This document shows, one piece after another, positions 1 to 8,241 of a stretch of DNA of 52,045 nt. Numbering within the stretch: position 1 is the stretch's first letter; every line of letters begins with the position of its first letter. The stretch lies in NCBI GenBank assembly GCA_021298155.1, contig JAJTEN010000012.1, positions 1 to 52,045 on the forward strand, written 5' to 3'. The notes under the pieces are model-generated. The model was not told the DNA's origin, searched no databases, and saw only the letters and a program-made list of their open reading frames with translations. The DNA comes from Sphingobacteriales bacterium. Its GTDB lineage: Bacteria; Bacteroidota; Bacteroidia; UKL13-3. Position numbers and translations under genes: made by a program.

Positions 1-1
1 A

Positions 2-418
2 ACCATGATAGTGGGCGGCAAACAAGTAAATGCCCGTGCCTATATTTCAAAGTTTAATTTTAGTGGCACCGACCAAAGTAAAAAAGTTGGCGTATTATCT
101 GGTGGGGAGCGCAACCGTGTGCATTTGGCCATGGCGCTTAAACAAGGTGGCAACGTATTGTTACTGGATGAGCCTACCAATGATATAGACGTAAACACCT
201 TGCGTGCTTTGGAAGAAGCTATCGAAAACTTTGCTGGCTGCGTGGTGGTAATTTCCCACGATAGGTGGTTTATAGATAGAATTGCCACACATATTTTAGC
301 CTTCGAAGGCGATAGTCAGATTTACTATTTTGAAGGAAATTACTCAGAATATGAAGAGAACAAAAAACAGCGCTTGGGTGATGTATCGCCGCATAGGGTG
401 AGGGTTAAAAATATATAG
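2..418 (+). CDS. ettA: EttA, ABC-F translation factor (3' end only)
   Basis: This is the C-terminal part of an ABC-F family ATPase; the reading frame is open at the left window edge, so the start lies outside. The visible 138 residues hold the second ABC signature ([12 protein letters not shown]), the Walker B with D-loop ([12 protein letters not shown]) and the switch histidine (VVISHDRWF). The tail ([29 protein letters not shown]) is split by family habit into the conserved FEGD and FEGN-Y-EYEE blocks that mark EttA rather than Uup or drug-resistance ABC-F proteins. EttA binds the ribosomal E site and gates entry into elongation according to the ATP/ADP ratio; that role comes from family knowledge. 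A perfect hairpin terminator follows at 463-510. The family assignment is firm, but nothing can be said about the missing N-terminal ABC domain. Confidence 0.93.
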   Translation, partial: TMIVGGKQVNARAYISKFNFSGTDQSKKVGVLSGGERNRVHLAMALKQGGNVLLLDEPTNDIDVNTLRALEEAIENFAGCVVVISHDRWFIDRIATHILAFEGDSQIYYFEGNYSEYEENKKQRLGDVSPHRVRVKNI

Positions 419-425
419 AAGAGGA

Positions 426-453
426 CCATAGTCCATAGACCATGGTCCATAGT
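426..453. repeat. Four tandem 7-base units (ccatagt-like)
   Basis: Four consecutive heptamers read ccatagt, ccataga, ccatggt and ccatagt at 426-432, 433-439, 440-446 and 447-453. The array also contains an inverted repeat, GGACCAT at 423-429 and ATGGTCC at 442-448. It lies between the ettA stop and the terminator and is non-coding. I see no second copy in this window. Confidence 0.7.
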
Positions 454-462
454 TGATGACGC

Positions 463-510
463 TAATTAAAAAAGGGGAAACTGCTAAACCAGTTTCCCCT
501 TTTTTAATTA
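463..510. terminator. Bidirectional intrinsic terminator, ettA / DEAD-box helicase
   Basis: Two 20-base arms (463-482 and 491-510) are exact reverse complements around an 8-base loop. The GGGGAAAC core is flanked by A6 on one side and T6 on the other, so it can stop transcription from ettA on the plus strand and from the helicase gene on the minus strand. Confidence 0.9.
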
Positions 511-524
511 TTCATAATTCCCAA

Positions 525-1778
525 CTACACTTTTCTTTTATGCGCGGGCTTTCTTCTGGAAGGCTTATTATGCGGTGGCAATTGCTTTTTGGGTTTGGTT
601 CGAACCGAAGAAGGAACGCTTTCTACGTAGCGGGTATCTAACACAAAAGGATGAGTTTCGTTAACCGGAATTTGTTTGCCTATTAGCTTTTGAATGTCTT
701 TTAGTTCACCAAATTCTTCTTCATCGCAAAATGAGAAAGCTATGCCATCAAATCCGGCTCTACCCGTTCTACCAATTCGATGCACGTATGTTTCTGGCAC
801 ATTAGGCAATTCAAAATTAATTACATGCGATAAGGCATCAATATCGATACCACGTGAAGCAATATCTGTGGCCAATAATACTTTTATTTTACCCGACTTA
901 AAATCGCTCAAGGCTGCTTGTCGCGCATTTTGAGATTTATTACCATGGATGGCAGCTGCTTTTATGCCGGCTTTATCGAGGTCTTTTACTACCCTATCTG
1001 CCCCATGTTTGGTACGCGTAAAAACCAAAACAGAATTCATTTTTTCGGTTTCCAATAAATGAATTAGCAATCGTTTTTTATCTGATTTGCTAACATAGAA
1101 TAGCGACTGAACAATGGTATCTGCTGTAGATGAAACAGGCGTTACTTCTACCTTTGAAGGATGATGCAAAATACTATCGGCCAAACTTTGAATAACCGGT
1201 GGCATTGTAGCCGAGAAAAATAGAGAATGACGTTTGTGTGGTAACTTAGCAATTACTTTCTTTACATCGTTCACAAAGCCCATATCTAGCATACGATCGG
1301 CTTCGTCCAATACAAAAAACTGCAATTCATTTAAATGAACAAAACCTTGTTGCATGAGGTCTAATAAACGACCCGGAGTGGCAATGAGTATATCTACGCC
1401 TCGGTTCAACCTATCTACTTGTGCATGTTGCGAAACACCTCCAAATATAACAGTTGGCTTTAGTCCGGTATGTTTACCATAAGCTATAAAACTCTCTTCA
1501 ATTTGAATGGCTAATTCTCTGGTTGGCGTTAGAATAAGTGCTTTAATTTTCTTGCGTTTTTCTGTAATTTGCTGCGACTGCTTATACAAAAGCTGAAGGA
1601 TAGGAATGGCAAACGCTGCTGTTTTTCCGGTTCCGGTTTGAGCACAACCTAGCAAATCTTTACCTTGCAATAAAATGGGGATGGCTTGTTGTTGGATAGG
1701 AGTTGGCGTAGTGTAGCCTTCGGCCTTTAAGGCCTTTAAAATGGGCTCAACCAAGTTGAGCTGATCAAATGTTGTCAT
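525..1778 (-). CDS. DEAD-box ATP-dependent RNA helicase (RhlE-like)
   Basis: A 417-residue DEAD-box helicase that unwinds RNA duplexes using ATP, probably in ribosome assembly or mRNA turnover. All core motifs are visible: Q motif ([14 protein letters not shown] then [10 protein letters not shown]), motif I AQTGTGKT, Ia PTRELAIQ, Ib [31 protein letters not shown] and [10 protein letters not shown]. The C-terminus is a short basic tail ([10 protein letters not shown]) typical of RhlE-type proteins, where it helps bind RNA. I start at the ATG at 1778, which gives MTTFDQLNL directly before the Q motif; an in-frame upstream start at 1805 adds nine residues that do not look conserved. A possible -7 element, TATCTTTG, lies on the minus strand at 1878-1871. 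Which RhlE paralogue this is cannot be told here. Confidence 0.92.
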   Translation of the reverse strand: MTTFDQLNLVEPILKALKAEGYTTPTPIQQQAIPILLQGKDLLGCAQTGTGKTAAFAIPILQLLYKQSQQITEKRKKIKALILTPTRELAIQIEESFIAYGKHTGLKPTVIFGGVSQHAQVDRLNRGVDILIATPGRLLDLMQQGFVHLNELQFFVLDEADRMLDMGFVNDVKKVIAKLPHKRHSLFFSATMPPVIQSLADSILHHPSKVEVTPVSSTADTIVQSLFYVSKSDKKRLLIHLLETEKMNSVLVFTRTKHGADRVVKDLDKAGIKAAAIHGNKSQNARQAALSDFKSGKIKVLLATDIASRGIDIDALSHVINFELPNVPETYVHRIGRTGRAGFDGIAFSFCDEEEFGELKDIQKLIGKQIPVNETHPFVLDTRYVESVPSSVRTKPKKQLPPHNKPSRRKPAHKRKV

Positions 1779-1930
1779 AAAAAATATTGGGCAGAATGGG
1801 CCCACGAAAATAAAGAATCTAAGCTAGCTACTCTGCAGTGGGTTTCGATAAAATTAGTGAAACCGCGCCACAAAGATAAGCCAGCGATTGGAATAAACTA
1901 ATTTTAAAATAGTTGGCGATTAGAAAGCAT

Positions 1931-1970
1931 GTCATTTTAAGCGCAACGCAGTGAAGCGAAAAATCTTTTT
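1931..1970. repeat. Degenerate Bacteroidota interspersed repeat
   Basis: The sequence starting GTCATTTTAAGCGCAACGC, followed by GAAGCG and AAATCTT, resembles the gtcattncgagcgcagcgagaaatct family of short intergenic repeats common in Bacteroidota genomes. This copy looks decayed. The call rests on memory of that repeat type, and no second copy was seen in this window. Confidence 0.35.
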
Positions 1971-2021
1971 GTTTGAATCAGTAAAATTATAGATTCTTGA
2001 AGCAAAATAAAGCAACATTCT

Positions 2022-3140
2022 ATGCTCAGCTTCTGGGAAAAAAACACGTTTACAAATTACGATTACATTATCATTGGTGCGGGCATTACGGGCATGTCTG
2101 CTGCTTGCGAAATAAAAGAAAAGTGCCCGCATAAATCTGTCTTAATACTCGAAAAGGGTTTGTTACCCAGCGGCGCTTCCACCAAAAATGCGGGCTTTGC
2201 CTGCATTGGCTCGCTAAGCGAAAATTGTGCAGACATTGCCCTCATGGGCGAAGATGCTTTTATGCAACTCACACTCAATCGCTGGCAAGGCCTGCAAATA
2301 CTGCGCAATAGATTGGGCGATGATGCCATTGCATACGAATCTAATGGTGGGTATGAGTTGGTTTTAACAGGTAAAGATGATGTGTTTATAAATCAATTAG
2401 ACTACATGAACCAGTTACTTTTCGCCCATTTTAACAAGTCTCTTTTCACGCTACAACCCCAAGCTGCCAAGCAATTTGGGCTGAACCAACACTTGGTAAA
2501 AACGGTGATAAAAAACGAAGTGGAAGGACAATTAGACACCGGAAAAATGATGCAAGCTCTTATTTGTTACGCGCAAAAATTAGGCGTAAGCATCATCACG
2601 GGTGCTCAGGTGTTAAACGTGCAGGAGAACCCAGAAAATGTGTTGGTTCAAACCAAAACAATAGACTTTAAAGCCAAACATGTATTTTTTTGTACCAACG
2701 CATTTACTAAAGAACTGTTGCCGGGTATAGAATTAGAACCTGGTCGCGGACAAGTTATAGTAACGACGCCCATTCCCAACTTAAAAGTGAAAGGTATATT
2801 CTTCTTTGATGAAGGGTATTATTACTTTAGAAACTACCAAAACAGAATTATATTCGGAGGCGGCAGAAACCTCGATTTTGCTCGAGAAAACACCACAGCG
2901 TTTGGGTCGAACCAAAAGATATTAGATGCTTTACAGTATTATTTAAAAGAATTAATTTTACCAGAAACGCCCTTCGAAATGGAGCATAACTGGAGCGGAA
3001 TAATGGCATTTGGTTCAGACAAAACCCCGCTTGTTAAGAGAATTAGCGAGCGCCAAAGTATGGCGGTTCGCCTTAACGGAATGGGTGTTGCGCTGGGGAG
3101 TAAATTGGCCAAAGATTTGGTTGAAATAAGCAGGAATTAG
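2022..3140 (+). CDS. FAD-dependent oxidoreductase, glycine oxidase / DadA-like (DAO family)
   Basis: A 372-residue flavoprotein of the DAO superfamily, which oxidises amines or amino acids using FAD. The Rossmann dinucleotide motif is at residues 13-18 (IIIGAGITG), followed by the acidic end of strand beta2 (LILEKG) and the substrate-channel segment SGASTKNAGFACIG. The C-terminal part has the usual barrel with an FAD-contacting GGG (IIFGGGRN) and a late glycine-rich turn (LNGMGVALGSKLA). There is no signal peptide, so it is cytoplasmic. The substrate is unknown. The gene is monocistronic and its last four bases overlap the end of the converging gamma-carbonic-anhydrase-like gene, with no terminator between them. 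Confidence 0.85.
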   Translation: MLSFWEKNTFTNYDYIIIGAGITGMSAACEIKEKCPHKSVLILEKGLLPSGASTKNAGFACIGSLSENCADIALMGEDAFMQLTLNRWQGLQILRNRLGDDAIAYESNGGYELVLTGKDDVFINQLDYMNQLLFAHFNKSLFTLQPQAAKQFGLNQHLVKTVIKNEVEGQLDTGKMMQALICYAQKLGVSIITGAQVLNVQENPENVLVQTKTIDFKAKHVFFCTNAFTKELLPGIELEPGRGQVIVTTPIPNLKVKGIFFFDEGYYYFRNYQNRIIFGGGRNLDFARENTTAFGSNQKILDALQYYLKELILPETPFEMEHNWSGIMAFGSDKTPLVKRISERQSMAVRLNGMGVALGSKLAKDLVEISRN

Positions 3141-3694
3141 CTACTTGTTTTATAATGTTTGATATACTCCTTAGATAACTCTACATAGGCTTGTGCATTG
3201 CGTTTTACTTTTTGGATATGCGCTTCGCTCAATTGCTTTGCTACCTTAGCGGGCGAACCCATTACTATGCTGTAATCTGGTATTTGCATGCCTTCTGTAA
3301 CCAATGCATGGGCGCCAATAATGCAAAAGTTACCAATCTTGGCGCCATTTAAAATAGTGGCATGCATGCCTACCAAAACATTGTTTCCCATTTGTGCGCC
3401 GTGTACAATGGCACCATGACCAATTATACATTCTTCGCCAATTACCACTGGATAACCCGGATCTACATGAATTACGGCATTTTCTTGCACATTGCTTTTA
3501 TGGCCAATGTGAATCTCATCTGCATCGCCACGAATTACTGCACCAAACCAAACAGACACTTCATTGCCCAATATTACCCTCCCAAAAACACGCGCCGTAT
3601 CTGCTATAAAAACATCTAAACCTTTTTGAATGGGTGTTTGTAAAATGCTTTGCATACGCGCCAAAACCGAATTTTTTAAATCGCTATTTTTCAT
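3137..3694 (-). CDS. Gamma carbonic anhydrase-like hexapeptide-repeat protein
   Basis: A 185-residue left-handed beta-helix protein of the gamma-CA / PaaY / YrdA family. Hexapeptide repeats run from about residue 35 to 150. The family's zinc-site histidines are present in VIHVDP and GHGAIVHGAQMG, and the conserved VWFGAVIRGD and QENAVIH segments are intact. A C-terminal helix (about 155-185) packs on the helix, as in trimeric relatives. The family includes true carbonic anhydrases and others with unclear acyl-related roles, so catalysis is possible but not shown. An alternative start is the internal Met at residue 14 (MQSILQ), which would remove a poorly conserved leader. Confidence 0.85.
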   Translation of the reverse strand: MKNSDLKNSVLARMQSILQTPIQKGLDVFIADTARVFGRVILGNEVSVWFGAVIRGDADEIHIGHKSNVQENAVIHVDPGYPVVIGEECIIGHGAIVHGAQMGNNVLVGMHATILNGAKIGNFCIIGAHALVTEGMQIPDYSIVMGSPAKVAKQLSEAHIQKVKRNAQAYVELSKEYIKHYKTSS

Positions 3695-3764
3695 ACGGGT
3701 TCAAAACTAAAGTTATTTATTTGGGTTTTAAAAGATAAATTGCACATATTAAACATCTGAATAC

Positions 3765-4643
3765 ATGAAAAAATTATTCTTATTAAGCGCGCTTGCTACC
3801 GTATTATTAGTAGGTTCAGCCCAAGCCCAAAGCATTCCATTTCCACAACCTAGTCCGGCTGCAAGCATTAGCCAAAACTTTGCCACCTCCAAAATAGACA
3901 TTAACTATGCACGTCCGTCTGCACGTGGTAGAAAAGTTTTTGGGGATGTTGTTCCTTTCGGTAAGTTCTGGAGAACTGGCGCAAACTCGGCCACCACCAT
4001 TACTTTTGGCGAAGATGTATTTGTGAATGGCATGGAGTTAAAAGCGGGTAAATACGGTATTGTTTCATTTCCAAATGCCAATGAGTGGACAGTTGTTTTT
4101 ACCAAAGATCTAAATGTAACTAGCGCAGATGCATACCAAGAGGCCAATGATGCTGCTCGTTTTAACGTAAAAACAGAGCAGTTAAATCAATTTGTAGAAA
4201 CCTTTACCATTGAGTTAAATAATATGCGTAATGATGCGGCCGATTTAATTATGAAATGGGAGCAAACGCAAGTAAAATTAAGTATCAAAAGCAATTACGA
4301 TGAGCGCTTAAGTAAGCAAATAGAAACCGTAATGAATAAAGATACGCGTCCGTACTATGGCGCAGCCAATTATTTTTACGAAAACAATAAAGACCTAAAC
4401 CAAGCTTTAACTTGGATTAACAAAGCTGTTGAAGCTAATCCGAAAGCTTATTGGGTTTGGTTATTAAAAGCCAAAATCCAAAAAGGTTTAAAAGATTACA
4501 ACGGTGCATTAGAAACCAGTGCTAAATCATATGAGTTAGCCAAGGCAGATAATGATGATGCCTACATGCGTAATAACGAAAAATTACAAGCAGAAATCAA
4601 AGCGTTACCAGATTACAAGCCAGGAAAAGCAAAGAAGAAATAG
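3765..4643 (+). CDS. DUF2911 protein with C-terminal TPR, secreted
   Basis: A 292-residue exported protein with a clear Sec signal peptide (MKKLFLLSALATVLLVGSAQA, cut near residue 21). Residues about 25-165 form the DUF2911 domain, recognisable by SPAASISQNF, INYARPSARGRKVFG and PFGKFWRTGANSATTITF. The rest looks like two to three helical TPR-type hairpins (LNQALTWINKAVEANPKAYWVW, KDYNGALETSAKSYELAKA). DUF2911 proteins are common in Bacteroidota and have no established function. The gene stands alone and ends at a strong bidirectional terminator. Confidence 0.85.
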   Translation: MKKLFLLSALATVLLVGSAQAQSIPFPQPSPAASISQNFATSKIDINYARPSARGRKVFGDVVPFGKFWRTGANSATTITFGEDVFVNGMELKAGKYGIVSFPNANEWTVVFTKDLNVTSADAYQEANDAARFNVKTEQLNQFVETFTIELNNMRNDAADLIMKWEQTQVKLSIKSNYDERLSKQIETVMNKDTRPYYGAANYFYENNKDLNQALTWINKAVEANPKAYWVWLLKAKIQKGLKDYNGALETSAKSYELAKADNDDAYMRNNEKLQAEIKALPDYKPGKAKKK

Positions 4644-4656
4644 TAGTATTCAAACC

Positions 4657-4700
4657 AAACAAAAAAGCTAGTTTCAGAATTGAAACTAGCTTTTTTGTTT
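4657..4700. terminator. Bidirectional intrinsic terminator, DUF2911 / purD
   Basis: Perfect 20-base-pair inverted repeat (4657-4676 and 4681-4700) around a 4-base GAAT loop. The GC-containing core (GCTAGTTTCA) has A6 on one side and T6 on the other, so it serves both converging genes. Confidence 0.92.
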
Positions 4701-4713
4701 TACACCCAATCTA

Positions 4714-5994
4714 CTACAAAAATTCAAAGCCAATGTCTTTGCGGTAATATTTGTTTTCGTAGCTTATCCGCTCTGCATTTTGCAAGCTTAGGTTCAAGGC
4801 TTCTTGTATGTTTGAACCCAATGAAGTTATAGCCATTACCCTGCCGCCATTGCTCAGTAACTCGCCGGCTTCACTTAATTTAGTACCGGCATGAAATAAA
4901 GTAGAACCCACAACAGAATCCATTCCACTCATTACTTTACCGCGCTCAAACACCTCTGGGTAACCTTTAGAAACCAGCATTACGGTTACAGCTGTTCGCT
5001 CATCTATTTCAATCTTCACCTCATTTAACTTACCTGTGCCTGCTGCCATCATTAGTTCTACCATGTCGTTTTGAATACGCGGCAAAACAACCTCGGTTTC
5101 TGGATCGCCCATGCGGCTATTATATTCTATAACTTTCGGTTCACCATTTACATTCATGAGTCCCACAAAAATAAACCCAACATAATGAATACCCTCTGCT
5201 TGTAGGCCCGCCAAAGTTTTAGATACTATTTGGGTTTCTACTTTTTGTAGAAATGCTGCATTGGCAAATGGTACCGGACTAATAGCTCCCATGCCGCCTG
5301 TATTGAGGCCTGTATCGCCCTCACCTATTCGCTTATAATCTTTAGCGCTTGGCAGTAATACATAATTTTTACCATCGCAGAGTACAAAAACAGAAAGCTC
5401 AATACCTTGCAAAAACTCCTCTACCACCACTTTTTCACTGGCCGAACCAAACTTTTGCGCGGCAATCATTTCTTTCAACTCAGCTTGTGCTTCCTCTACC
5501 GAATGGCATATTAACACACCCTTTCCGGCAGCCAATCCATCGGCTTTAAGCACAATAGGCAAGCTATGGTTTTCTAAATACGCCAATCCTTCTTCCAGCG
5601 TATTTTGAGTAAAGGTTTGGTATGCAGCGGTTGGAATGCCGTATTTCTGCATAAACTTCTTACTCCAATCTTTACTACCTTCCATTTGTGCGCCAGCCTT
5701 ATCCGGACCCACAAAAGCTATTCCTGCCAGTTTTGGATCGGCCATAAAGAAATCTCTTAAGCCTTTAACAAGCGGGTCTTCCGGACCTACAACCAATAAA
5801 CTAATTTGATTATCGAGACAAAATTGCCCAACCAAATGAAACTGATTTACATCTATAGAAACATTAATACCATGCTGACTAGTGCCTGCATTGCCCGGCA
5901 TAATGTATAATTGTTTGCAGTTTGGACTTTTCGCTAAAGCCTGTGCAAATGCATGTTCTCTGCCTCCAGAGCCAATTAAGAGGATATGTATCAT
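4714..5994 (-). CDS. purD: Phosphoribosylamine--glycine ligase (GAR synthetase)
   Basis: PurD, 426 residues, the usual full length. It joins phosphoribosylamine and glycine with ATP to make GAR, the second step of purine synthesis. Visible family marks are the N-terminal LLIGSGGREHA, the GPEDPLVKG loop, the ATP-grasp core (KADGLAAGKGV, VVEEFLQGIELSVF), the magnesium and phosphate segment GGMGAISPVP and the late YNSRMGDPETEVVLPR. It overlaps the end of folA by four bases (ATGA), so the two are translationally coupled in the order folA-purD. No purine riboswitch is seen. Confidence 0.97.
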   Translation of the reverse strand: MIHILLIGSGGREHAFAQALAKSPNCKQLYIMPGNAGTSQHGINVSIDVNQFHLVGQFCLDNQISLLVVGPEDPLVKGLRDFFMADPKLAGIAFVGPDKAGAQMEGSKDWSKKFMQKYGIPTAAYQTFTQNTLEEGLAYLENHSLPIVLKADGLAAGKGVLICHSVEEAQAELKEMIAAQKFGSASEKVVVEEFLQGIELSVFVLCDGKNYVLLPSAKDYKRIGEGDTGLNTGGMGAISPVPFANAAFLQKVETQIVSKTLAGLQAEGIHYVGFIFVGLMNVNGEPKVIEYNSRMGDPETEVVLPRIQNDMVELMMAAGTGKLNEVKIEIDERTAVTVMLVSKGYPEVFERGKVMSGMDSVVGSTLFHAGTKLSEAGELLSNGGRVMAITSLGSNIQEALNLSLQNAERISYENKYYRKDIGFEFL

Positions 5995-6491
5995 GAGGCA
6001 AATATAATGCGTTCGTATACTTCAAACGTATGTGGATACGCATTTTTTTCATCTGCATCATGATGTTCAGCACGCGAGAGTGCAAACGCTGAAGCATTTA
6101 ATTCTACAAAAAAGGCATCTGCTTTAAATGTATGGTGAATACGCGTAAGATAAACCTTATTACACAAAGGCAAAGCCTGCTTATAAATACTATCGCCACC
6201 AATAATAAAAAGCTTCTCTACTTGTGCTTGTTTGGCAAAATCTAAAACAGCATCAAAACTCGTAAACACCTGGCAACCCTCTATTTCTTTGGCCGTTTTA
6301 CTGAGAATTAAATTGGTTCTATTGGGCAAAGGTTTGCCAATAGAATCATAGGTTTTACGCCCCATAAGCACGGCATAACCAGAGGTAATTCGCTTAAAAT
6401 ATTTTAAATCATTGGGCAAATGACACAATAATTTATTGTCAATGCCGATTCCATTTTGCTCATCGGCAGCCACTACCATTGCTATTTCCAT
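5991..6491 (-). CDS. folA: Dihydrofolate reductase
   Basis: FolA, 166 residues, reduces dihydrofolate to tetrahydrofolate with NADPH. Family features are the AADEQNGIGIDNKLLCHLPNDL segment, here read as the NGIG Met20-loop region and the L-P-x-D-L catalytic block, then VLMGRKTYDSIGKPLPNR for cofactor binding and FIIGGDSIYKQAL. The C-terminal HTFEVYERI matches the family's last strand. It is the first gene of a two-gene unit with purD. Folate supply and purine synthesis are linked because tetrahydrofolate carries the formyl groups used by later Pur enzymes. The dnaA terminator lies just upstream. Confidence 0.96.
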   Translation of the reverse strand: MEIAMVVAADEQNGIGIDNKLLCHLPNDLKYFKRITSGYAVLMGRKTYDSIGKPLPNRTNLILSKTAKEIEGCQVFTSFDAVLDFAKQAQVEKLFIIGGDSIYKQALPLCNKVYLTRIHHTFKADAFFVELNASAFALSRAEHHDADEKNAYPHTFEVYERIIFAS

Positions 6492-6513
6492 GAATAATTT
6501 TTTATGTATTATA

Positions 6514-6547
6514 AAAAAAGTCCCGATAGAAACTACGGGACTTTTTT
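6514..6547 (-). terminator. Intrinsic terminator of dnaA
   Basis: Stem AAAAAAGTCCCG (6514-6525) with CGGGACTTTTTT (6536-6547), loop 10 bases, placed directly after the dnaA stop on the minus strand and ending in a T run in that direction. Confidence 0.85.
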
Positions 6548-6550
6548 ATT

Positions 6551-7987
6551 TTAAACTAAATTCATTTTAATGCGTTTGCCTATTTCATCTATATCGGCTT
6601 TAAACTTCTTGTCGGTTTCCATTAAATCATTAACCGTCTGACAAGCGTGAATAACCGTAGAGTGATCTCTGCCTCCAAAATGCATACCAATTGTTTTTAA
6701 AGACGACTTGGTTAAATCTTTGGCGTAAAACATAGAGATTTGGCGCGCCTGCACTATCTCACGCTTACGCGTTTTAGATTTTACCTGCTCAACTGGAATG
6801 GTAAAATAATCACAAACTAATTTTTGGATATACTCAATCGAAATTTCACGGGTATTGTTCTTTACAAAATTCTTTAAAATTTGCTTAGCCAACTCAATGT
6901 TAACCTCCTTACGGTTTAAACTAGCCTGAGCCAACAAACTCACTAAAGCACCCTGTAATTCGCGCACATTGGTATTTATATTGTGCGAAACATACTCTAC
7001 CACTTCACGATGTAAAGTGATACCATCATTATACATCATATGTTCCAATATGGCTAAACGCGTTTCAAAATCTGGCGTTTGCAAATCGGCTGATAGTCCC
7101 CATTTAAATCTACTCAATAAACGCTCATCCATGCCTTTTAAATCTTTAGGCGCTCTGTCTGAGGTTAAGATAATTTGCTTACCCTGTTGGTGCAAATGAT
7201 TAAATATAGTAAAAAATATTTCCTGAGTCTTTTGTTTGTTTTCTAAAAATTGAACATCATCTACAATCAGCACATCTATTTGCTGATAGTAATTAATAAA
7301 ATCTTGGTTAGAATTGTTTCGTATCGCATCTACAAACTGATTCATGAACTTTTCTACCGGAACATATACTACAATTTTGGTGCGACTATTTTGTTTAATT
7401 AAATTACCTATGGCGTGAACCAAATGCGTTTTACCTAAACCTGTTTCACTAAAAATCATAAGTGGATTAAAAGAGGTTCCACCTGGCTTATTTGCCACCG
7501 CAATACCAGCACTCCTTGCTAACCTATTACAATCTCCTTCTATAAAATTATCGAAAGTTAAACTTGGATTCAAGTTACTATCAATATTCATTTTCTTGAT
7601 ACCAGGTATAATAAACGGATTTTTGATGCTTGGATTCAGATTGATCCCAACACTGGTTTGCTGTAAATCAGATTTTGAACTACTACTGCCCGGTATATTT
7701 ACCACATATGGTGTTGAATTGGCCGTTCCGTTTTCTACAATGATATTGTATTCTAACCTCGCCCCTACGCCAAGTTCTTGTTTTAAAGTTTTCTTTAACA
7801 AGCTAACATAGTGCTCTTCTAACCATTCGTAGAAAAACTGACTGGGAACTTGGATAGTTAAAACTTTGTTATCTAATTTAATGGGTTTAATAGGCTCGAA
7901 CCATGTTTTGAAGCTTTGGGCCGGAACATTATCTTGAATAAGCTTCAGTATTCCATTCCAAACATCTTCACATGTTTTTTCAATCAT
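6551..7987 (-). CDS. dnaA: Chromosomal replication initiator DnaA
   Basis: DnaA, 478 residues from this start. Domain I is at about 1-85 (MIEKTCEDVW to the LKQELG helix), linker II at about 90-140, the AAA+ domain III follows with Walker A SETGLGKTHLVHAIGN and Walker B VLIVDDVQFL, and domain IV carries the DnaA signature GGRDHSTVIHA for DnaA-box recognition. I chose the ATG at 7987 over one at 8002. AAGGAG sits six bases before the 7987 ATG, the 8002 ATG overlaps that ribosome site, and a -7-like TACATTCG (8012-8005) would place the transcript start at about 7999. The gene is alone: no dnaN or recF beside it, and rpmH-rnpA lies 28 kb away. Confidence 0.97.
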   Translation of the reverse strand: MIEKTCEDVWNGILKLIQDNVPAQSFKTWFEPIKPIKLDNKVLTIQVPSQFFYEWLEEHYVSLLKKTLKQELGVGARLEYNIIVENGTANSTPYVVNIPGSSSSKSDLQQTSVGINLNPSIKNPFIIPGIKKMNIDSNLNPSLTFDNFIEGDCNRLARSAGIAVANKPGGTSFNPLMIFSETGLGKTHLVHAIGNLIKQNSRTKIVVYVPVEKFMNQFVDAIRNNSNQDFINYYQQIDVLIVDDVQFLENKQKTQEIFFTIFNHLHQQGKQIILTSDRAPKDLKGMDERLLSRFKWGLSADLQTPDFETRLAILEHMMYNDGITLHREVVEYVSHNINTNVRELQGALVSLLAQASLNRKEVNIELAKQILKNFVKNNTREISIEYIQKLVCDYFTIPVEQVKSKTRKREIVQARQISMFYAKDLTKSSLKTIGMHFGGRDHSTVIHACQTVNDLMETDKKFKADIDEIGKRIKMNLV

Positions 7988-7993
7988 TATATT

Positions 7994-8012
7994 CTCCTTC
8001 ATATCGAATGTA
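7994..8012 (-). promoter_or_regulatory. Probable -7 element and SD of dnaA
   Basis: On the minus strand TACATTCG (8012-8005) resembles the Bacteroidota -7 box, and the Shine-Dalgarno AAGGAG (7999-7994) lies six bases before the ATG at 7987. No well spaced -33 TTG was found, so the promoter part is tentative while the SD is clear. Confidence 0.4.
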
Positions 8013-8241
8013 AAAATGACTAAAAAAGTTCACACATCAAAATCTTTTCAACATATTTTTTTGATAAAATGTGGTTTAAAAAAATTACACACTGATTTTT
8101 AACACTCTTAATTTATGTTCGAAAAAAAATTTTTGGTTGTGATAAATTAACACTAAACAAAAATTTAACAAATAATTGATAAGCGTCAAAAATCCCAGCA
8201 TTAACAATGTACTACAGACATTAATAATTTAGTAACAATAA
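8013..8241. other. AT-rich region upstream of dnaA
   Basis: About 230 bases of very AT-rich, non-coding DNA between dnaA and the metallophosphatase gene (both minus strand). It contains runs such as TTTTTTTGATAAAATG and sequences only loosely like DnaA boxes (TTTTCAACA with two mismatches to TTATCCACA). It most likely holds the dnaA promoter region and the 5'-nucleotidase operon's end. An origin is possible but not supported by a box cluster. Confidence 0.3.

Noticed and set aside
8013-8241. Chromosome origin (oriC) next to dnaA
   Set aside because: AT-rich, but only loose single matches to DnaA boxes and no cluster; GC skew cannot be judged from this window.
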